This document shows, piece by piece, positions 42,989 through 57,600 of a stretch of 64,000 nucleotides of DNA. The number at the start of each line of letters is the position of its first letter. Positions within the stretch are counted from its first letter, which is position 1. The stretch covers positions 31,192,130 to 31,256,129 of the forward strand of contig CM017558.1 in the NCBI GenBank assembly GCA_007844125.1, given 5' to 3'. Made by a program: the position numbers and the translations under genes. Under the pieces are notes generated by a model. The model saw only the letters and a list, made by a program, of their open reading frames with translations, was not told where the DNA came from and did not search any database. Origin of the DNA: Sinonovacula constricta (taxonomy: Eukaryota; Mollusca; Bivalvia; Cardiida; Solecurtidae).

Positions 42989-43523
42989 GTAGTTTACCGT
43001 CATCGATGGGTCTTGCATAAGTGGTGATGTATCTATATGCTCAGAGAAATCTTAGATGGCGAGTATTTCATACTAATAGGATATGTACGATGTTTTTATC
43101 ATGTATTCGCTGTGAGTTATACATGTCGTGTAAGCGTCAATGAATTATACAATTAAACTTGTAAGTGTTGTCTCCCTTGTCTCCCGTACGCAGCTTCATC
43201 TTAATATTGTAAGTCCAGCTTTATTAAGATATTTATACTCGAATTTTTTAAAGTTTTCTTATATTTATATTGCGTTAAGCTTTTTTGTTTCTTTTTTTTT
43301 TTTGTTGTTGTTGTTGTTGTTGTTTTTGACTGGAACTGTCTTTCTTCATGAGCAGTTTTAAAAGTATTTGTTTTCATTTCTGATGTCTTTCGAGAATCAG
43401 TTTTACTTGTTGCCTGCCTGACATTTCTATTAAAATATTAGACATCTCAACAGATAATGGCTTTGTTGCAATACCTGACATACTACATTTTGAACGTTTG
43501 CTTAAATAAATGAATAATAATAC

Positions 43524-43581
43524 TGCTACTGCTACTACTACTACTACTACTACTGCTACTACTACTACTACTAGTACAACA

Positions 43582-43636
<55 letters not shown>

Positions 43637-43641
43637 TTATT
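43524..43641. repeat. (CTA)n microsatellite
   Basis: CTA units with CTG and AAC interruptions, directly before a SINE. Confidence 0.95.
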
Positions 43642-43656
43642 ATTTATAATAATACA

Positions 43657-43965
43657 CGGACCTGGTTGCGCAATCTGTAGAGCATCTGCCAGGTGAGAGA
43701 GGTCCCAGGTTCGATCCCCGGCCACACCATACCATAATCGTTAAACATGGTAGTGGTATAGCTCCCTTGCTTACGCTCAAGCAAATATAAAGGGTTGGTT
43801 GACTTGTTAGCTTTGTGCCAGGATAATGTGACTGGTTGTGATATCAAGTCAAGTGTTTACGGCATGCAAATGCAGAGTGAATGCAGCGCTATATCTGCTT
43901 TAAGTGAACAAAGACTCCCGATAACCTAAATGCTGTTGGTGGGACGATAAACCAAAAAAAAAGAC
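43657..43965 (+). mobile_element. tRNA-derived SINE, second copy
   Basis: Head CGGACCTGGTTGCGCAATCT, B box AGGTTCGATCCCC, tail GTTGGTGGGACGATAAACC with an A-rich end. Same family as 7596-7915. Confidence 0.85.
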
Positions 43966-46157
43966 AAAATAAAATAAAATACAAAGGCTCATAAGGGGCA
44001 TTTAAAAAAGAAGGCAAGTTTATGACATTTTTCGATGGTTCGAAATCTCAAATGCATTTGCAAAGGCGAATCTAACTTTTCCTTTCTGCTTTTGAATTGT
44101 ATTTTACAGAAAAGCTTTCTGCAGAAACGGATCCCATTTCTTAAAAAGGAAGAAGGTAGCTAGTTTACTCATTAAAGAAGGATTGAGTATTATTATAATT
44201 ATTATAATGATATCTGTAGTTGCATACAAGAGGCAATTCAGCAAAGGTCCTATATGATATTTTTATCCACATTACTTTTAGACAAATACAAATAGAGTAA
44301 ATGTAAAATTTTCAAAAACACAGAAACGAGACATAACTCACAAAAAGAAAAGAAAAGAAAAGTGAAGTTTTTATAGTTTTTTTTAAACCTGTGAGTTTTC
44401 CTTTAATGATTTACAAGCTGGAAATGCAGTTCTAGCTAACGGGTATGAGGCACGTTTAATGTTAAAAAAAGATTCAATATCATCTTGAACATTGCAACCA
44501 GTGTTTGGACATGGCTAGAAAGTAGTTAAGAACATAACAAAATGGCTTGCTGACCGTACATATTTAAATTTGAATCTGTTGACTTGTTTAGGTGTTTGTA
44601 AAAGTTGATCAACTTAACGTTGGTTGTGAATTCCTCAGTAGAAAATAAAGTCATAGCTTTGACAAACAGAACACAGAAATTGAGAAAACACAGTTATTTT
44701 ATTTTATAGGTGGTAGTTCCTTTTTCAGACATTATGATTTAGTATCTTCTCATTTGCCTCCCTGCACGTAATTGTAAAACATTGCCTTGTTTAAACTAGT
44801 TTAAAGTTCATTAACAATTTAGTCAAGTCCAACGATTTAAATGCAATTCAAGACGAAGTATCTTCTTTTGTATAACTTTGGAATTATGGATACACCTTGC
44901 TTAAAGGAACTCCTCCTTACCCTCAAGTAATCCTCTAAACAAGTTTACAATGTATCCGTTTTTGGAAAACCCATCGTAACGCCGAATACTTTGCTCAAAT
45001 ATTTTTGTTTATATATATGCGTTCAATTCCATTAAAATTCCATACTCAAATACTCAGAAGTTTGTCTTTCAATCTTTTATTTTCCTAAGATTTAATGAAT
45101 TATAACATTTTTAGTAGATGTCGTTGACTTTGCAAGACAAGACTAAATTGCGATAAGTCAAACTGAGCAATGTCACTTTTAATTTGCTGCTGACCGATTT
45201 TCAACAAGGCCATACCATTGGTACAGTTAGACAGCCCATGGCGGCACCCCAATCACGTAGCGGGTCTTTAGCCCTTGTTATGAGGATTCGGGATTCATAA
45301 TAAGAAGCCGTCATCATATGCAGTGTTTTGAACATTGTTTACGTAAATTGGCCATGACTGCCGTACATTGCAGCCGTATAAAGTTCGATCGCAATGTTTC
45401 CTTATTCCAAACACATTTTACAGCCATTAAATCCATTAAATGTTTCGTCTTTTTTTATCTAGCCCTAAATTGACTGGTCTTCCTTTTTCGTTAGTTTTAA
45501 TAAGTACGTTCGTTCTGACAAATTACGTCCTTGTTCAAATTTTAACTGTCAGGCTTCCAAACACAAGACAATAGAAAAGATCATATTCTGTATATCGCCT
45601 ACAAGCTACTATCGTTGTATCGTCCGTTTATATGCCAATGCAGTTTTAATAATCCGAACATTACAACCAACTTTTCACTGAAAGGTCAAGGTAATAGGTT
45701 TGGCCATCGATTAGTATTTTTTCACTCTGCCCAAAAATGATATTTTCCAACGTTAAACTATCAATTTTACAATTTCGTTTGATGCCAGAAAGTGCATTTT
45801 TGATAGTGAATATGATGGAGGAAGTTAAAAGTGTTATGTTTGGAAAGAAATGAACTAATTATCAATTTTGAATTAAAATTCAAAACATGTGTTCATGCTT
45901 AAAGGAAATACCTGTATTCTAACCTTACCCCGTTTTACTATTTTGGATACTTGCTATATATTGCTGGTATATTGTATTGTACTGTGTTACAATGTGAAAT
46001 AAAACAATTGATAGGGTATATTTTGGGGGCTTTTAATTTATCTATTTGCGTGTGCGAGTTTTTCCGAAACGTTCAGGAGTTAGTGTAGAACCTTTATCGG
46101 TATATTATTTTAAGAAAAAGCTAGGATATAACCTAAACACGTGGTACAAAATTTACA

Positions 46158-47230
46158 ATGCCGCCAGAAAGATCGTCACTGTCGGCTTATACAAAAAAAA
46201 ATAGAAAGAAAGCAAGCGATGAAACCCATGTAAATGTTAGAAATGTCACCGATCCCGCTCAAACTGCACAAAGTGATAAATCATTCGAAAGGAGTGAAGC
46301 ACACACTTTAACAAGCACTTAAAGCCAGTAGAAACACAGGAAACAGTGGCCTGGAAAACATACTAAAAGATGTATATGAATAACTAAACAGTATCGTATC
46401 AAAAGAATATATTGAGGAAACATTCAAAACCATGATTACAACAGAGCAATAAGTTAAAGAAACTAGAGACTGCGTTAAAATCGAAGACGGTAGTGGAGAG
46501 TGTGTATGATATGTTAAACTTATTGAAAACGTCGCTTACTGCCCTAGAACATAAGTTGAAGTCATAAAAAAACAATGTTTCTGACATGCAAATATCAATT
46601 AAATAAAAAAAAATAAATAAATAAAACGAAAAATGAAAGGCTGAAACAAGAAAATAGTAGGCTAAAACAAACAGTTGAAGAAATGAAAATAACAAACAAT
46701 CTGATCTTAGTTGAAATAAATAACTTAGAACAATACACGCGAAAAGAAAACAGCATCCGTATCTACGATTTAAAACAAAATACAAGCAACCCAGAGAGTG
46801 GTGCAGCTTGTGAACAACATGTCACTGCTGACATAGATGCATTACATAGGCTGGGAAGGTTCAGCAAAGAAGCAAACCGGACCAAAATCTGCAAGTTTGT
46901 TTCGCGTTTCAAGAAATAGGGGGTTAAATATACATCTGATTCGGTCGTACTAAATAAGTTGAAAACTCATACTTAATGTTTTATACCATTAAATACTGCT
47001 TAAAGCTGAACTGGACGTTCATTTACCAGCAAGACAAACAACTGTGTCCATCCGAGTGATATTCTTTTACACAAATCGACAATATAAACAACAAGTATAA
47101 ACAAGCGAATTCCAACGGGAAATACGGATAGTTTACTGAATCTGTCGAAAACTGACCGAGAACGTTGCATACGAAGACAGGCCCGCCAATGTGTAACACG
47201 TATTGACAAGGTGCCGTCTTCAACGGTGAG
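46158..47230 (+). mobile_element. LINE ORF1-like relic
   Basis: A plus-strand frame from MPPERSSLSAYTKKNRKK with several stops and a frame change contains INNLEQYTRKENSIRIYDLK and DALHRLGRF...CKFVSRFKK, the pattern of LINE ORF1 RNA-binding proteins (LEQYxRxNSIRIYGL...RxGR...VKFVSR). It ends near RERCIRRQARQCVTRID. No reverse transcriptase follows. Confidence 0.65.
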
Positions 47231-48061
47231 TATTGTTATTCTGTTTGTGACAAATTGTAATTGAACATGTATGCTTGTTTTTTTTATTTGTTATTGATCA
47301 ACCGCATAAAGGCTAAAAGATTTCGAATGTGGGAAAGTGAGTGTTTTTGAACCTGGGATCAAACATGTTCTTTCATGATAAGGAGTGTAGATTTTATTAT
47401 GGAACGAAAAGTGAAAAACTAATTTACACCAGAAAATCAATTCTTACCAATGTGAATAGCTTTTATACTTTTAAGTTATGACACATCAGAAAAAAAAGTT
47501 GACTTGCCAGCTTAGGGGAGAGTTGTATAAAAAGGGTTTACATGTAATCGAACCAAATTGCACGTGAATTTGTGGAGCCCTGTATGAAGGGCTTTCAATT
47601 GATATCAAGACTGTCAACTATTTTGTTCGATTTCATTTTTGCACTTTTGAATTAAAAGAAAAAAAATTGTGGTCGTATCTTTGTCCTCTAAAATAACCCA
47701 TACCTAAAGTTTTAGCATACATTTTTTAAATTGCAGTTATGTGACCCATCAGCAGGGTGTGGTGGGGGTTGTGGGCATTGAAACACAGACCACCGATCTT
47801 GGAACTTTGGTAAGGATAACATATATGTCTTCTCCTTAGATATTTTTACTTAGTTACAGTTGGTCAAATGAGCATTTTTATTTCACCTGAGCATACACTG
47901 AAGATGAGCTAATGCAAAGTTGCTCAAAGAGTTTTGATCTATTAAAACATGGTAGCTGGGAGGTAGGACATTTTCCAATTATGACTTTGTATGAAAAATA
48001 AATTGAAACTGACTGTCCAAATGTTGCTTGTATGCATTTACATTTAGTATGATTATTCTAG

Positions 48062-48345
48062 ACAGGACCTGGTAGCGCAATCGATAAATCGTAGCCACGA
48101 GGAAACGGAGAACCCATGTTCAATCATATCATGTTCTGCGACATACCAAAGTCATTAGACATGATAGTAGTATAGCTCTCTCGCTAATGCTCAATCAAAT
48201 GAAAGGATAGTTATACAACTGGTCTTCCTGGGTCTTCATGGCATGCTATATTTACAATGGTGGACACACCATGGTCTGCGACATACCAAAGTCATTAGAA
48301 ACGATAGTATTATAGACCCCTTGCTAAGAACAAATGGTTTGTCCG
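48062..48345 (+). mobile_element. Degraded SINE copy
   Basis: Starts GACCTGGTAGCGCAATCGAT, has a decayed B box (GTTCAATCATAT) and an internal duplication of GCGACATACCAAAGTCATTA at 48138 and 48280. Confidence 0.7.
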
Positions 48346-48409
48346 GTGTCAGGATAATGGGACTTGGTTTGGTAGCGTACAGGTCTCCAAGCATTCTATA
48401 TTTATAATG

Positions 48410-48700
48410 GTGGACCTAGACCTCGTAGGGCAAACGGTAGAGGTTTGGCTCCAGAGACAGGAGACCCTGGGTTAGATCCCATGCTTTGACATAAAGATCG
48501 TAATGATAGCTCCCTTGCTGACTCCCAAGCACATATAAGGGTAATTCTCGTTGGGCAAAAATCAATACACTGGGACTGGGCTGGGTGTCAGGTGTTTACG
48601 GCATGCTATACACAGGTAATGCAGCACTCTATCTGTTTTAGTGGACACCATCTTCAAATAACTGAATTATGTTCCTTGGACAATAAACCCAATATATACT
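48410..48700 (+). mobile_element. Degraded SINE copy, adjacent
   Basis: Head-like GACCTCGTAGGGCAAACGGT, B-box-like GGGTTAGATCCC, tail CTTGGACAATAAACCC. Confidence 0.65.
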
Positions 48701-49029
48701 TATTCAGGTCTGTAAAGAAACTGATATTTCTTGCTTACTATAACTTAAACATGTCTATGACACTTATGTGAGCGATAAGGGTCGTTATGGCTCTCTTGCA
48801 CAATTTGAGTTCCAAACAGCAAGGCCTTGATCAACGACAATAAATAGTATAATGAAGTATAACCTCTGACCCCTATGTGTTATATATATATGATAAATAA
48901 CTGCCCTTCAAAATATTATGTTGTTGTTTGTTTGTGAGGCTCATAGTGCGGCAATGATTATTAACTTCTTTAAGCTGCGTTAGATCAACACGCAAGTAAG
49001 GTCTTTTTCGTATATGTGTTTCTTGCTAA

Positions 49030-52000
49030 ATTTCATTTGTATTTGTCAGTCACAAACAATACTATAATTGGCATGATAGTGACACATCAATTTAAATACC
49101 TAAGTGTTTTCACTCATGTGTGGTTCTGTTTGTCTGAGGCAAACCTTTGATAGTCCCTTTAACACGGCAATATTTAGATGCAGCATGCAGGCTGCATGTA
49201 TTTTTTTATTTAGAAAAAGTACATTTGTTGTGGTAGTTTTATAAACCAAAAGCCCTGTAGGCGTATGGTTTCATCACAGAACATGTCATGCCAAAGTCCT
49301 TGAAGATGTGCTAGCTCGTCTCCATCGTTATTACTAATTTCTCATTGTATGGGTAGTGTACAGACATGATAGTGTGGTATCATAGATGTAGTGGGGAGGG
49401 GATGGGGAGGCAAAACACGACTACACTAGTGCAAGTCTGTAAAAATAGTGTACTAACTAAATTAACTATCTTGTCATACAACTTATTTTCTTGAAATGAA
49501 GCATATATATATCTTGTTATTTTTACTTTGAGATTGTTTATTTAATTTTGTTGATCGTTTAAGTGATTCTAAGACACCAGTTAGAAAAAGAGATGTTTTG
49601 ACAAAGGAAGGGATGATGCTAACGGATTGATCATTCAGGAATGACAATAACTTTTTCCTGACAGGGACTTCTCAATATTATGCAAAACCCTGTCAGTCCA
49701 GAAGACTTTGACTTCAAGTACAGAGTACAAGGACCATAACTCTCTTTTGCATAATTTAGGATTCATTTCCCCTTGTTCTTTTTTCATACTTAAATTAAAC
49801 ACACGTATTTGGCAAAAAGGCCCTTTTGGATAAGCGTTTATTTGCCGAGCATCCATCGGTTCTACAGATCCTTTTGTGCATACCTGCTTGGTATATATTA
49901 GTCTTTTTTTTAATATGCATTTATTAGAGTGACACACATATACATTACTTTAGTAATGATTTGATAAACATGAATCGGTTTAGAAAACAACAACGGACAA
50001 ATGCATCACGAGGGCATTACAGTCTTGTACTGACAGTAATAAAATATTGTTTACTATTTTTTGTAGAGGAATATAGTGCAATGGTTTTGTTGAAATTTGT
50101 TTAATAGTAATATTGAGTTCCTATGTAAAGGCTTATTACATGTTTATGTCAACATATATTTCTTCAAAATGTTTTTATGTGTTTAGGTTTACAAATGTAT
50201 TATAAAATAACTCAAGATGTTGTCTTACAATCAGTTTTCTGGGTGTTTATAGTACTAATATTGGACATTTAAAAAAGTAATCTGGATCACTTGAAAATCA
50301 GTGACAATATATCACACATATAACTAATAGTTTTTATTTTTAATATTGTTAACTGTGTCTTCTTTTAACTTTAAATAACACAGTACAGCAACATATAAAG
50401 CATAACATTATTCAGCTATATACAATACAATTAAAAGCTTGATCGCAATGTAGTGACAGTATAAGTTCAAAGGTACTTAAGATGAAATGTCAAAATCACT
50501 TGCTTTGAACCTTATGGTATGCTTAAATGTAACCTGGATGGATTAAAACAGTTTTCAAGCTGAAAACATTCTTCTTTTCAGAATTTAACTTCTAGCGTCT
50601 TTTTTAATTTAGTAAACTGCTAGGGCAAATCAGAATCCTACATAGACATATAATATACGTGTAGTCGTGATGGGGTTCAGGGCTTAAAATCAGGTACTTA
50701 AAGAGGATTAAAATGATTACAAGTAGACATTGCAAGGAAGCGAAGATCAGGGTGGTGGATTGCAGGATCAACTTAATTGCTGTTTTAATACTACATTGTA
50801 TTATCATGTTTAAGGTTGTGCCTAGTTTGAAAAATAAATAATACAAATGTAACATCATTGTTATTGATTATGACATTTTCATCCACAACAAACTGCCTTA
50901 TTCTTTCCATTTTGCCTTCAGCACTCACCAGTGAAGAATGCAGATGCAATTTGCTGCTTTCTTTATGTTGTTATACAACCCATCAGCATTGTACCAGTAA
51001 CTTCTGTGCCTTTATTGGTTGCAAAGAAAATACCATTATATTTTACATCAGTTCATTAAGTTGACGAGGAAAAAAACTAAATCCGTTGTTCTTATATAGT
51101 GTATATAATATAATAAAATGTGCATTTGCTGGGAGACAACAACTTCCATAACTGTTGTTGTTTTGTAATCAAATTTATTTTTGTCAAATGTAAAGGCACA
51201 CTGAAAAAACAATATGTTCACATTGGCAACTTTAAGCAACTAATGTAGGAAAAGACCACTTTTTAGGGGGCTCCCTAATCACAAGCAAATTTAACGAAAC
51301 AATGTCTTCAGAACATTATTTCAGCCTATAAGACAGATGTACTGTTTTATGTTCCCTAGTAGAAATACAGAATAACTATTAACATAAACTTGAAATTCCA
51401 TTTGGGCTGCAGTACACCAGTGGTTCTACTAGGAAATTTGTAATGGGTCTTACTACACCACTGTAGTTGGACATCATCGTTATGAGCCTCTTGGCTCACG
51501 GTCATGCATTTCGAAATCAGCAAAAAATGACAGTTGAGTTGTGAAGTTGAATGGCATCTTTTAATGAAGGACTAGACTCGGGTCAAAGTTGCGGCAAACA
51601 ACTTGATATCAGTTGCTGTTTGCATTTTACGATATTATCTCATATCATCAAACAGTTTGAGTGATTGAAAGAAAATTCATCCTAACCTTTCCTGACTGGT
51701 CATTGATCATTGCATTCTCAGGCATTAATTTATCTCACATATTGGATAGTCCTCTACAGCGTTCATGTTCTTGATAAATGTAAACCCATATGAAAATTAT
51801 GTTTAAACTCTATAAATATTATGAGAATGACAATATTCTTGCTGATTCATTGAATGGTGTGTATGTTTGTGAGCCTCGTCAAGATTCGAACCACAGACCT
51901 CCCAAATGCTAGCTGATTGCTTTACCAACTGAGCTAAACAGGCTGTGTTAATAAACTACCCTTGAAATGGTTACACTTCTCTCCCCTAGCACACAGTTAT

Positions 52001-55000
52001 TCACCACATCTCTGTTTTTAGTATACACCACCGTTTAATATCACAAAACATCCAGGCTACTGCAAAGTAGGTCATGGCGCAAAATATAACAGGCGAAGAA
52101 GTGGCGTCTCCATGGCAATTCAAACCACAGACCTATCCAATACTAGCATAAGAATATATGACAAATTCCTAGCAATAGGGAATTTGTTAACAAACTATCA
52201 ATGTATCTGATTCAGAAATATGATCATAAAATATTAATTTGCTGCTTATGAAACCGATTTACTTTATATTTCATTTGATATATAAACAATAATTTTAAAG
52301 TGTCAGTAATAAGGTATTTTGAAGGGTTTACAACTTATTGATAATCACCGTGTTTAGTGGTGAGCATTTGCATATTGCTCAACACGGTCTTTAATATTTT
52401 ATGAATGATTTACGTCACCGAAGTGAGCAGTCATCGGCATGCAATGAATACATGTTTTGTAATGGTCCAACAACAAACAAGCACGTACCATTTGAAAAAT
52501 GTCGTATGCATACAGAAACAAGAATTTACACACTGAATAACCGAAATTAGATTGTTGAACTACGTATTCTATGCTGATCGTTTCTAGCTGTGACGGCTGC
52601 GTAAAATCCCTTTTTTTCTAGTTTCGTCCTATAATTGAATCAAGTTCTGGAAAGTTTTCCTGGTTTAGTTTTACCCTGGCACATTTTTTTTCTTGTCACT
52701 ATCTCTTCGTTTCAGCCAAACACGTTTTTCGATTCAAAATCGTCTATTGCAACGTGTATACATTCGCCATTGCGTTCACAAGAAACTGCGCATGAGTTAT
52801 TAATAATCATGAGTCGAGAATATAGGATTTTTACCGGCTCGTTGATTGTACGGGATTTTGGTTCGAACAATGTCGAAATATTTCCACCTCAAACAAATAT
52901 CGATCGCAATCGAGGTCTAAATAAGGTTGTGTATGCTCAAAATTTGAACATTTTCAAACGGAGAGCTATATTTTATCTACTTTTATTTAGGTGAGTTCGA
53001 AGTAATAGTAATCTTAAAAGAAATAAATACAATTCAAAGTTTAATTTCTGGTATAATTGTTTGATTTCAGAGTTTAATAAACCTTTTTTATTTAGTTCGC
53101 TCGTTTACGATTTGATTGATTAACAAAAATTAAGCGTTCGTTTCAAAAAGATTGTGGTGTTTTTTACATTTCCATGCATTAAACAAGCCGCTACTATTTC
53201 TTCTCACAATTACATTTTTAAACAATTTGAGAAAATAATATGCTTTGATACCTTTTAGACATATAACACGTAAGAATAAAAGGTATTTTAAAACAGGAGG
53301 TCAGCTGTAAGATATTTCCACATTAAATCATCTGCTCGATCAAGACTCGAACCCACACTGAAAACAGATATAGATGTATTGACTTTAATTTCATGTATTT
53401 TTTGCTATGTTTTGTTTATTCATTTATCCTCGTAAGCAACACGCATATTTCTGATGTACGGTGTGAAGCGGGTGGCCTCGATCGACACACACCTTTTGAT
53501 GAGGTTATAAAATTATAGTTAATATAATAGGAATATACCAGTTGAAAGAATCCCTAAAATTTAAAAATAAAAATGCTCGTAGTACTGCATATTCTGACAA
53601 AAGGAATGACATAAAATGAGGGAGATAGAGCGGTTTTGTTCTGTTTTATAAGGGTATCGTGTAATGTTTTTCTCCAAAAAGTATTTCCAAAATGCTTACT
53701 GATTCTTCTGCTCCTGCCTTCATTGTAAATAAGAAGAAAACAATTCGTATCCGGAAAAACACTAGAATTGCCTTGATTTCCTGATGCATATATACGTTTA
53801 TTACATTAAACACACAATGTGCGTAATTGTTAAACATTGTCATTTTCAGACTAGTTGTGTTATTCTTTAGTTAATATAAAGCGTTGATGAGTCCAACGAT
53901 GAAAAAGCAATAATAAACAATAAACGATGCAATCATAAACTTTAATATAACACTTACATTATGAATAAATTTCCTTGAAATAAAATCTCCATACTTTAAT
54001 TTCCACAGAGCCTCTAAACAACCTTAAAATGTACGTATATTTAACTATGTTTATAAATATGCTTGTATATCTGTTTCACAGAAAACACACAATTCCAAAT
54101 GCTATTTTAAGCAAAGGCATGAAAAACTTTGCTATTCGATATTACGTTTTTACTCAAGGGTGAGTAAGAAGATTTGTATTTTTAATTTCCAAACATCCAA
54201 TACATTATATTTAATTGAAAACAGTGTGGGTATCTTATTTGTATTTCTAACAAGATGATGTTGACTTTGCAAGATCAGTGTTTCTTGAGATAAGCCAAAA
54301 TGAGTGATGTTGGTTTTGTTCACTGATGACCGCCGGTTCAACAAGGCGACGTCATCGGCACTGTGAGACAAGGCATGGCATGGCGACATCCCAATCGCAA
54401 GGCGGGTTTGTTTAAACTCGTGTTTTGGGGATTCGGAACATAAATTAGGATGATTAGAGGCGCTGGCATCATATGCAGTGTTTCAGCCATTGTTTGAGTA
54501 AATTGGCCATGACTTTCGGACATTGAAGACTGACAAATGTCACTCTCAATGGAGTCTGAATCCAAACAAATAATACAGCCATTAAATCCTCAACTCAATC
54601 CTGTTCTGTCCATAAAACTATGGACAATATGGATTTTATAAGTTTCAGTAATATTTCATTTTTGACAATTATGGGACACATTCGTTATTACAGACAAAAG
54701 TAGAGAAAGTAGTAAACTGTACAAAACAACCTCTGTTTTAGGAATGTCCACGTATAATATACTACAGGTTTGCAACGTATAACGTCTTAAACTCATACTG
54801 TTTTATGTTATGCAATCATTTTAACAGAAAAAAAAATCTGCGGTGGATAAATGAATAACATACATGAGAACTAAAGTTTAAAAGATTAAAAGTTTATTTC
54901 TTAAGACCTGACAACATACATGAGAAGAACATGGAAACACGTGAAGAAAATTCAATTAAATACAATTAAACAGGCAGAAAGAATATACGTGTACTGACAG

Positions 55001-56050
55001 AATTAACGTAAATCTAATTATAAGACATACAATTTCTAAATTGCAGAATGATTTGGGTAATCTAAAGCATTTATACATATGTAGACAAGTTGGCATGCTT
55101 ATGTTCTGATTTTTGAAAATGTTTAGGCATACATCAAACAATGTTGGTCTGTCTAATAACTTGATTTGCATAATTACATATGTTTTTATATAACATTGTT
55201 TTGATGCTAATAACGAAATTAACGTGCTTTGCAAGGGAATTAACTCCTGCTACAATATTACCAAAAACCTTAGCGTTATTCTCCTTCGTAGAAATCCGAA
55301 ACTGTTTAGGCCCTTAATTTAAGTTAAATAAATATAAGTTAAAACTTATCATGGAGTTAATGTTTAAATCGTCCAGAGGCGATCGAGGCGATTTTAATGC
55401 AATGTAAAAAGCTTGAAAGATTGCTCTTATAAATTGTGTACGGCTGCAGAAACCTGTTTTAACGAATTAAATTAGCCTCATTTATTTAAAACCTAGTACA
55501 TGCTTCGAAAATACAAACTAAGCACGTCTTATAATTAACAAACAGTCTTCTGATTTAAATTCTATTTACAATATTTGCAAAAATCAAATATCTTTTCAAT
55601 AAATGAAATATTTGATGAATTAATTTAAGTATAGTCTTAACATGTATAACGATCGTTTATGCGAAAATTCTAATTCGATTCTTGTCAATAACTGCAACAT
55701 TACCATCAACGTGAACAAATATGCCATATGTTTGTAATGATGGAAAAAGTTTAAAATAGCTTTTTATGCCAGACTATCTTTTTAATATTTAAGCGGATTG
55801 TTACCAGTGAACTGAAAGTACATTTTTATTTCTCAGCTGAACGTTAACAAAATATACTTGAGGTAAACTCCCAGCAATATATGTGTAAAATATAAAATAA
55901 GATAATACAAATCTAAGCAATTTAATATTTCAAAATATAAGCAAAACTAATTTTAAAAAGCAAAATAGCAAAACAAAATAATAATAAAAAATAATTGACT
56001 TTCAAAACAGTTTTATATAGAAATAATAATTAGCCCTCATATATATATAC
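49030..56050. repeat. Segmental duplication, copy B
   Basis: Partner of 1940-10460, same orientation, about 7.0 kb. It lacks the SINE insertion and part of the region around 7080-8300 of copy A. No coding exon was found in it. Confidence 0.75.
51873..51943 (-). tRNA. tRNA-like sequence, probably a pseudogene
   Basis: 71 bases on the minus strand beginning GCCTGTTTAGCTCAGTTGGT with an A box and, later, GTGGTTCGAATCTTG as B box, ending GACGAGGC. The acceptor ends pair at about five of seven positions, but the anticodon stem does not form, and the copy A equivalent (about 3700-3780) is badly decayed. A real tRNA gene is unlikely. Confidence 0.35.
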
Positions 56051-56803
56051 ACAAGAGCTTTGTTTGGAAGCACGCAGTGTAGCAAACATACTAAATATAA
56101 ACGACATGTGGACTCTGAGAGACTGGAGCCCAAACTAACAATGATTTACACAATAATCAATTACAAGGATGAGTTCCTTGAGATTCCCTTATTAAACCAG
56201 CATGATAAGTCCTTTAAATGATATTTGACTTCAACATACCTACTCAATAACGATTTTGTCACAAATAATCATAACATATTTTTGAACTTAGTGTAGTTTG
56301 GTGAGTCCGATAGCAATTACTAGCCCGCATTTTAGACTTAATGTTAGTACAACTTTGTTCCGATGTATACTCAATTTTAAAATATTATAATAATATTAGT
56401 TTTAATGAAGTGTTTTCAGCAGGAGAAGCCTTCTTTACAACGCATTGTACATTTGATTTACCATTTGATCATTATTTTCACACCTTAAATCGCTTAGAGG
56501 GAAAAAAAACTACACTGCACGGACAGCACATTTCAGAGCTTGGGTTCATTATGTGACTTTCATCGTTCTTCAACTTAGAAGAGACTAGAACTTGTACCCA
56601 TGACAACAATCGCTTGCTGGGTACGCACCAAGTTGCTGAAAATGTCTTATCTTACGATTGCACACGGCCATGCCAAAATGTTGACTCAGTCTCTCTTTGT
56701 TTTTCCGTTTTAAGATACATTATGGCTATTAAGTTATATTTGTCAGTTATTTATTACAACGCGGATATAGATAACTGAGGTATTGATAAGCACATACACT
56801 TTT

Positions 56804-57120
56804 AAACCGGACCTGGTATCGCAATCGGTAGAAGATAGGTACGGGAAGACCCAGGTTAGATCCCGGACCGCGACATAACAAAGTCGAAAAATAGTAGTAG
56901 TATAGCTCCCTTGCTAACGCTCAATCAAATATAAGGGTAGTTCCACAACTGGTTACCCTTGAGTCAGGTTAATGTGACTGGGCGTGATTTTATCAAAAGT
57001 GTTCACGGCGTGCTATACACGGTGAAGGCAGCAAGCATATCTGCTTTAAGTGGACACCGTCTCCAGATAACTAAAATACTGTTAGTGGAACGATAAACAC
57101 AATACACAAACACACACACA
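56804..57120 (+). mobile_element. tRNA-derived SINE, third copy
   Basis: Head CCGGACCTGGTATCGCAATC, B-box-like CAGGTTAGATCCCGG, tail GTTAGTGGAACGATAAACAC. Flanked by ACACTTTTAA and ACACATTTTAA, a probable imperfect target-site duplication. Confidence 0.8.
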
Positions 57121-57239
57121 CATTTTAATAAAAAACGATAATTAAACAAGTAAATGTTAAATTAAGAAATTATGTTAAATCAGTTTCCAATAGCAGTCCT
57201 TTTTAAAACCTGGATTCGAAACACGTATGACCATACACT

Positions 57240-57600
57240 TCACTCAAATTGGGCAGCTTACTATTTCAAATAAGCAACCTGGGCTGCTTAAACATCATCT
57301 TGTGACCTCCGCTAACATGATGATTACCATTTCACATTCGCTACCGGGGCAGCTTACACATCCTTTTGGGACGTCCGCTATCATGATGATTACCTTTTTA
57401 AATAAGCTTTTTGGGCAGCTAACCCATCTTTTTGAGACCTCAGCTAACATAGTGAATATCATTTATAATTAGATGCCTGGCTAGTTTATCCATCTTTTGG
57501 GACGTCCTCTAACATAATGATAACCATTTTAACTTAGCTACCTGGGCAGTTTACCCATCGTCTTAAGACCTACGCTAACATGGTGATTACGATTCAGATG
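57240..57600. repeat. Minisatellite, unit about 75 bp
   Basis: Four or five imperfect units with GGGCAGCTTACACATC, TTTTGGGACGTCCGCTA and CATGATGATTACCATTT. Confidence 0.75.

Larger units (their letters stand above)
40348..48900. other. Repeat-dominated stretch upstream of gene 2
   Basis: The signal, EGF and membrane-span exons of gene 2 should lie here if it were complete; none was recognised. Contents: minisatellite, a large GTAT array, SINEs and a LINE ORF1 relic. Confidence 0.5.

Noticed and set aside
42463..43020. Open frames of 172-185 codons on both strands
   Set aside because: They are translations of a GTAT microsatellite, open in several frames at once.
46399..46785. Minus-strand 128-codon hydrophobic frame
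   Set aside because: It is antisense to the LINE ORF1 relic, which explains the region better.
52635..52994. Plus-strand 119-codon frame
   Set aside because: The matching part of copy A (about 4459-4695) keeps a different, shorter frame with indels, so the protein is not conserved.
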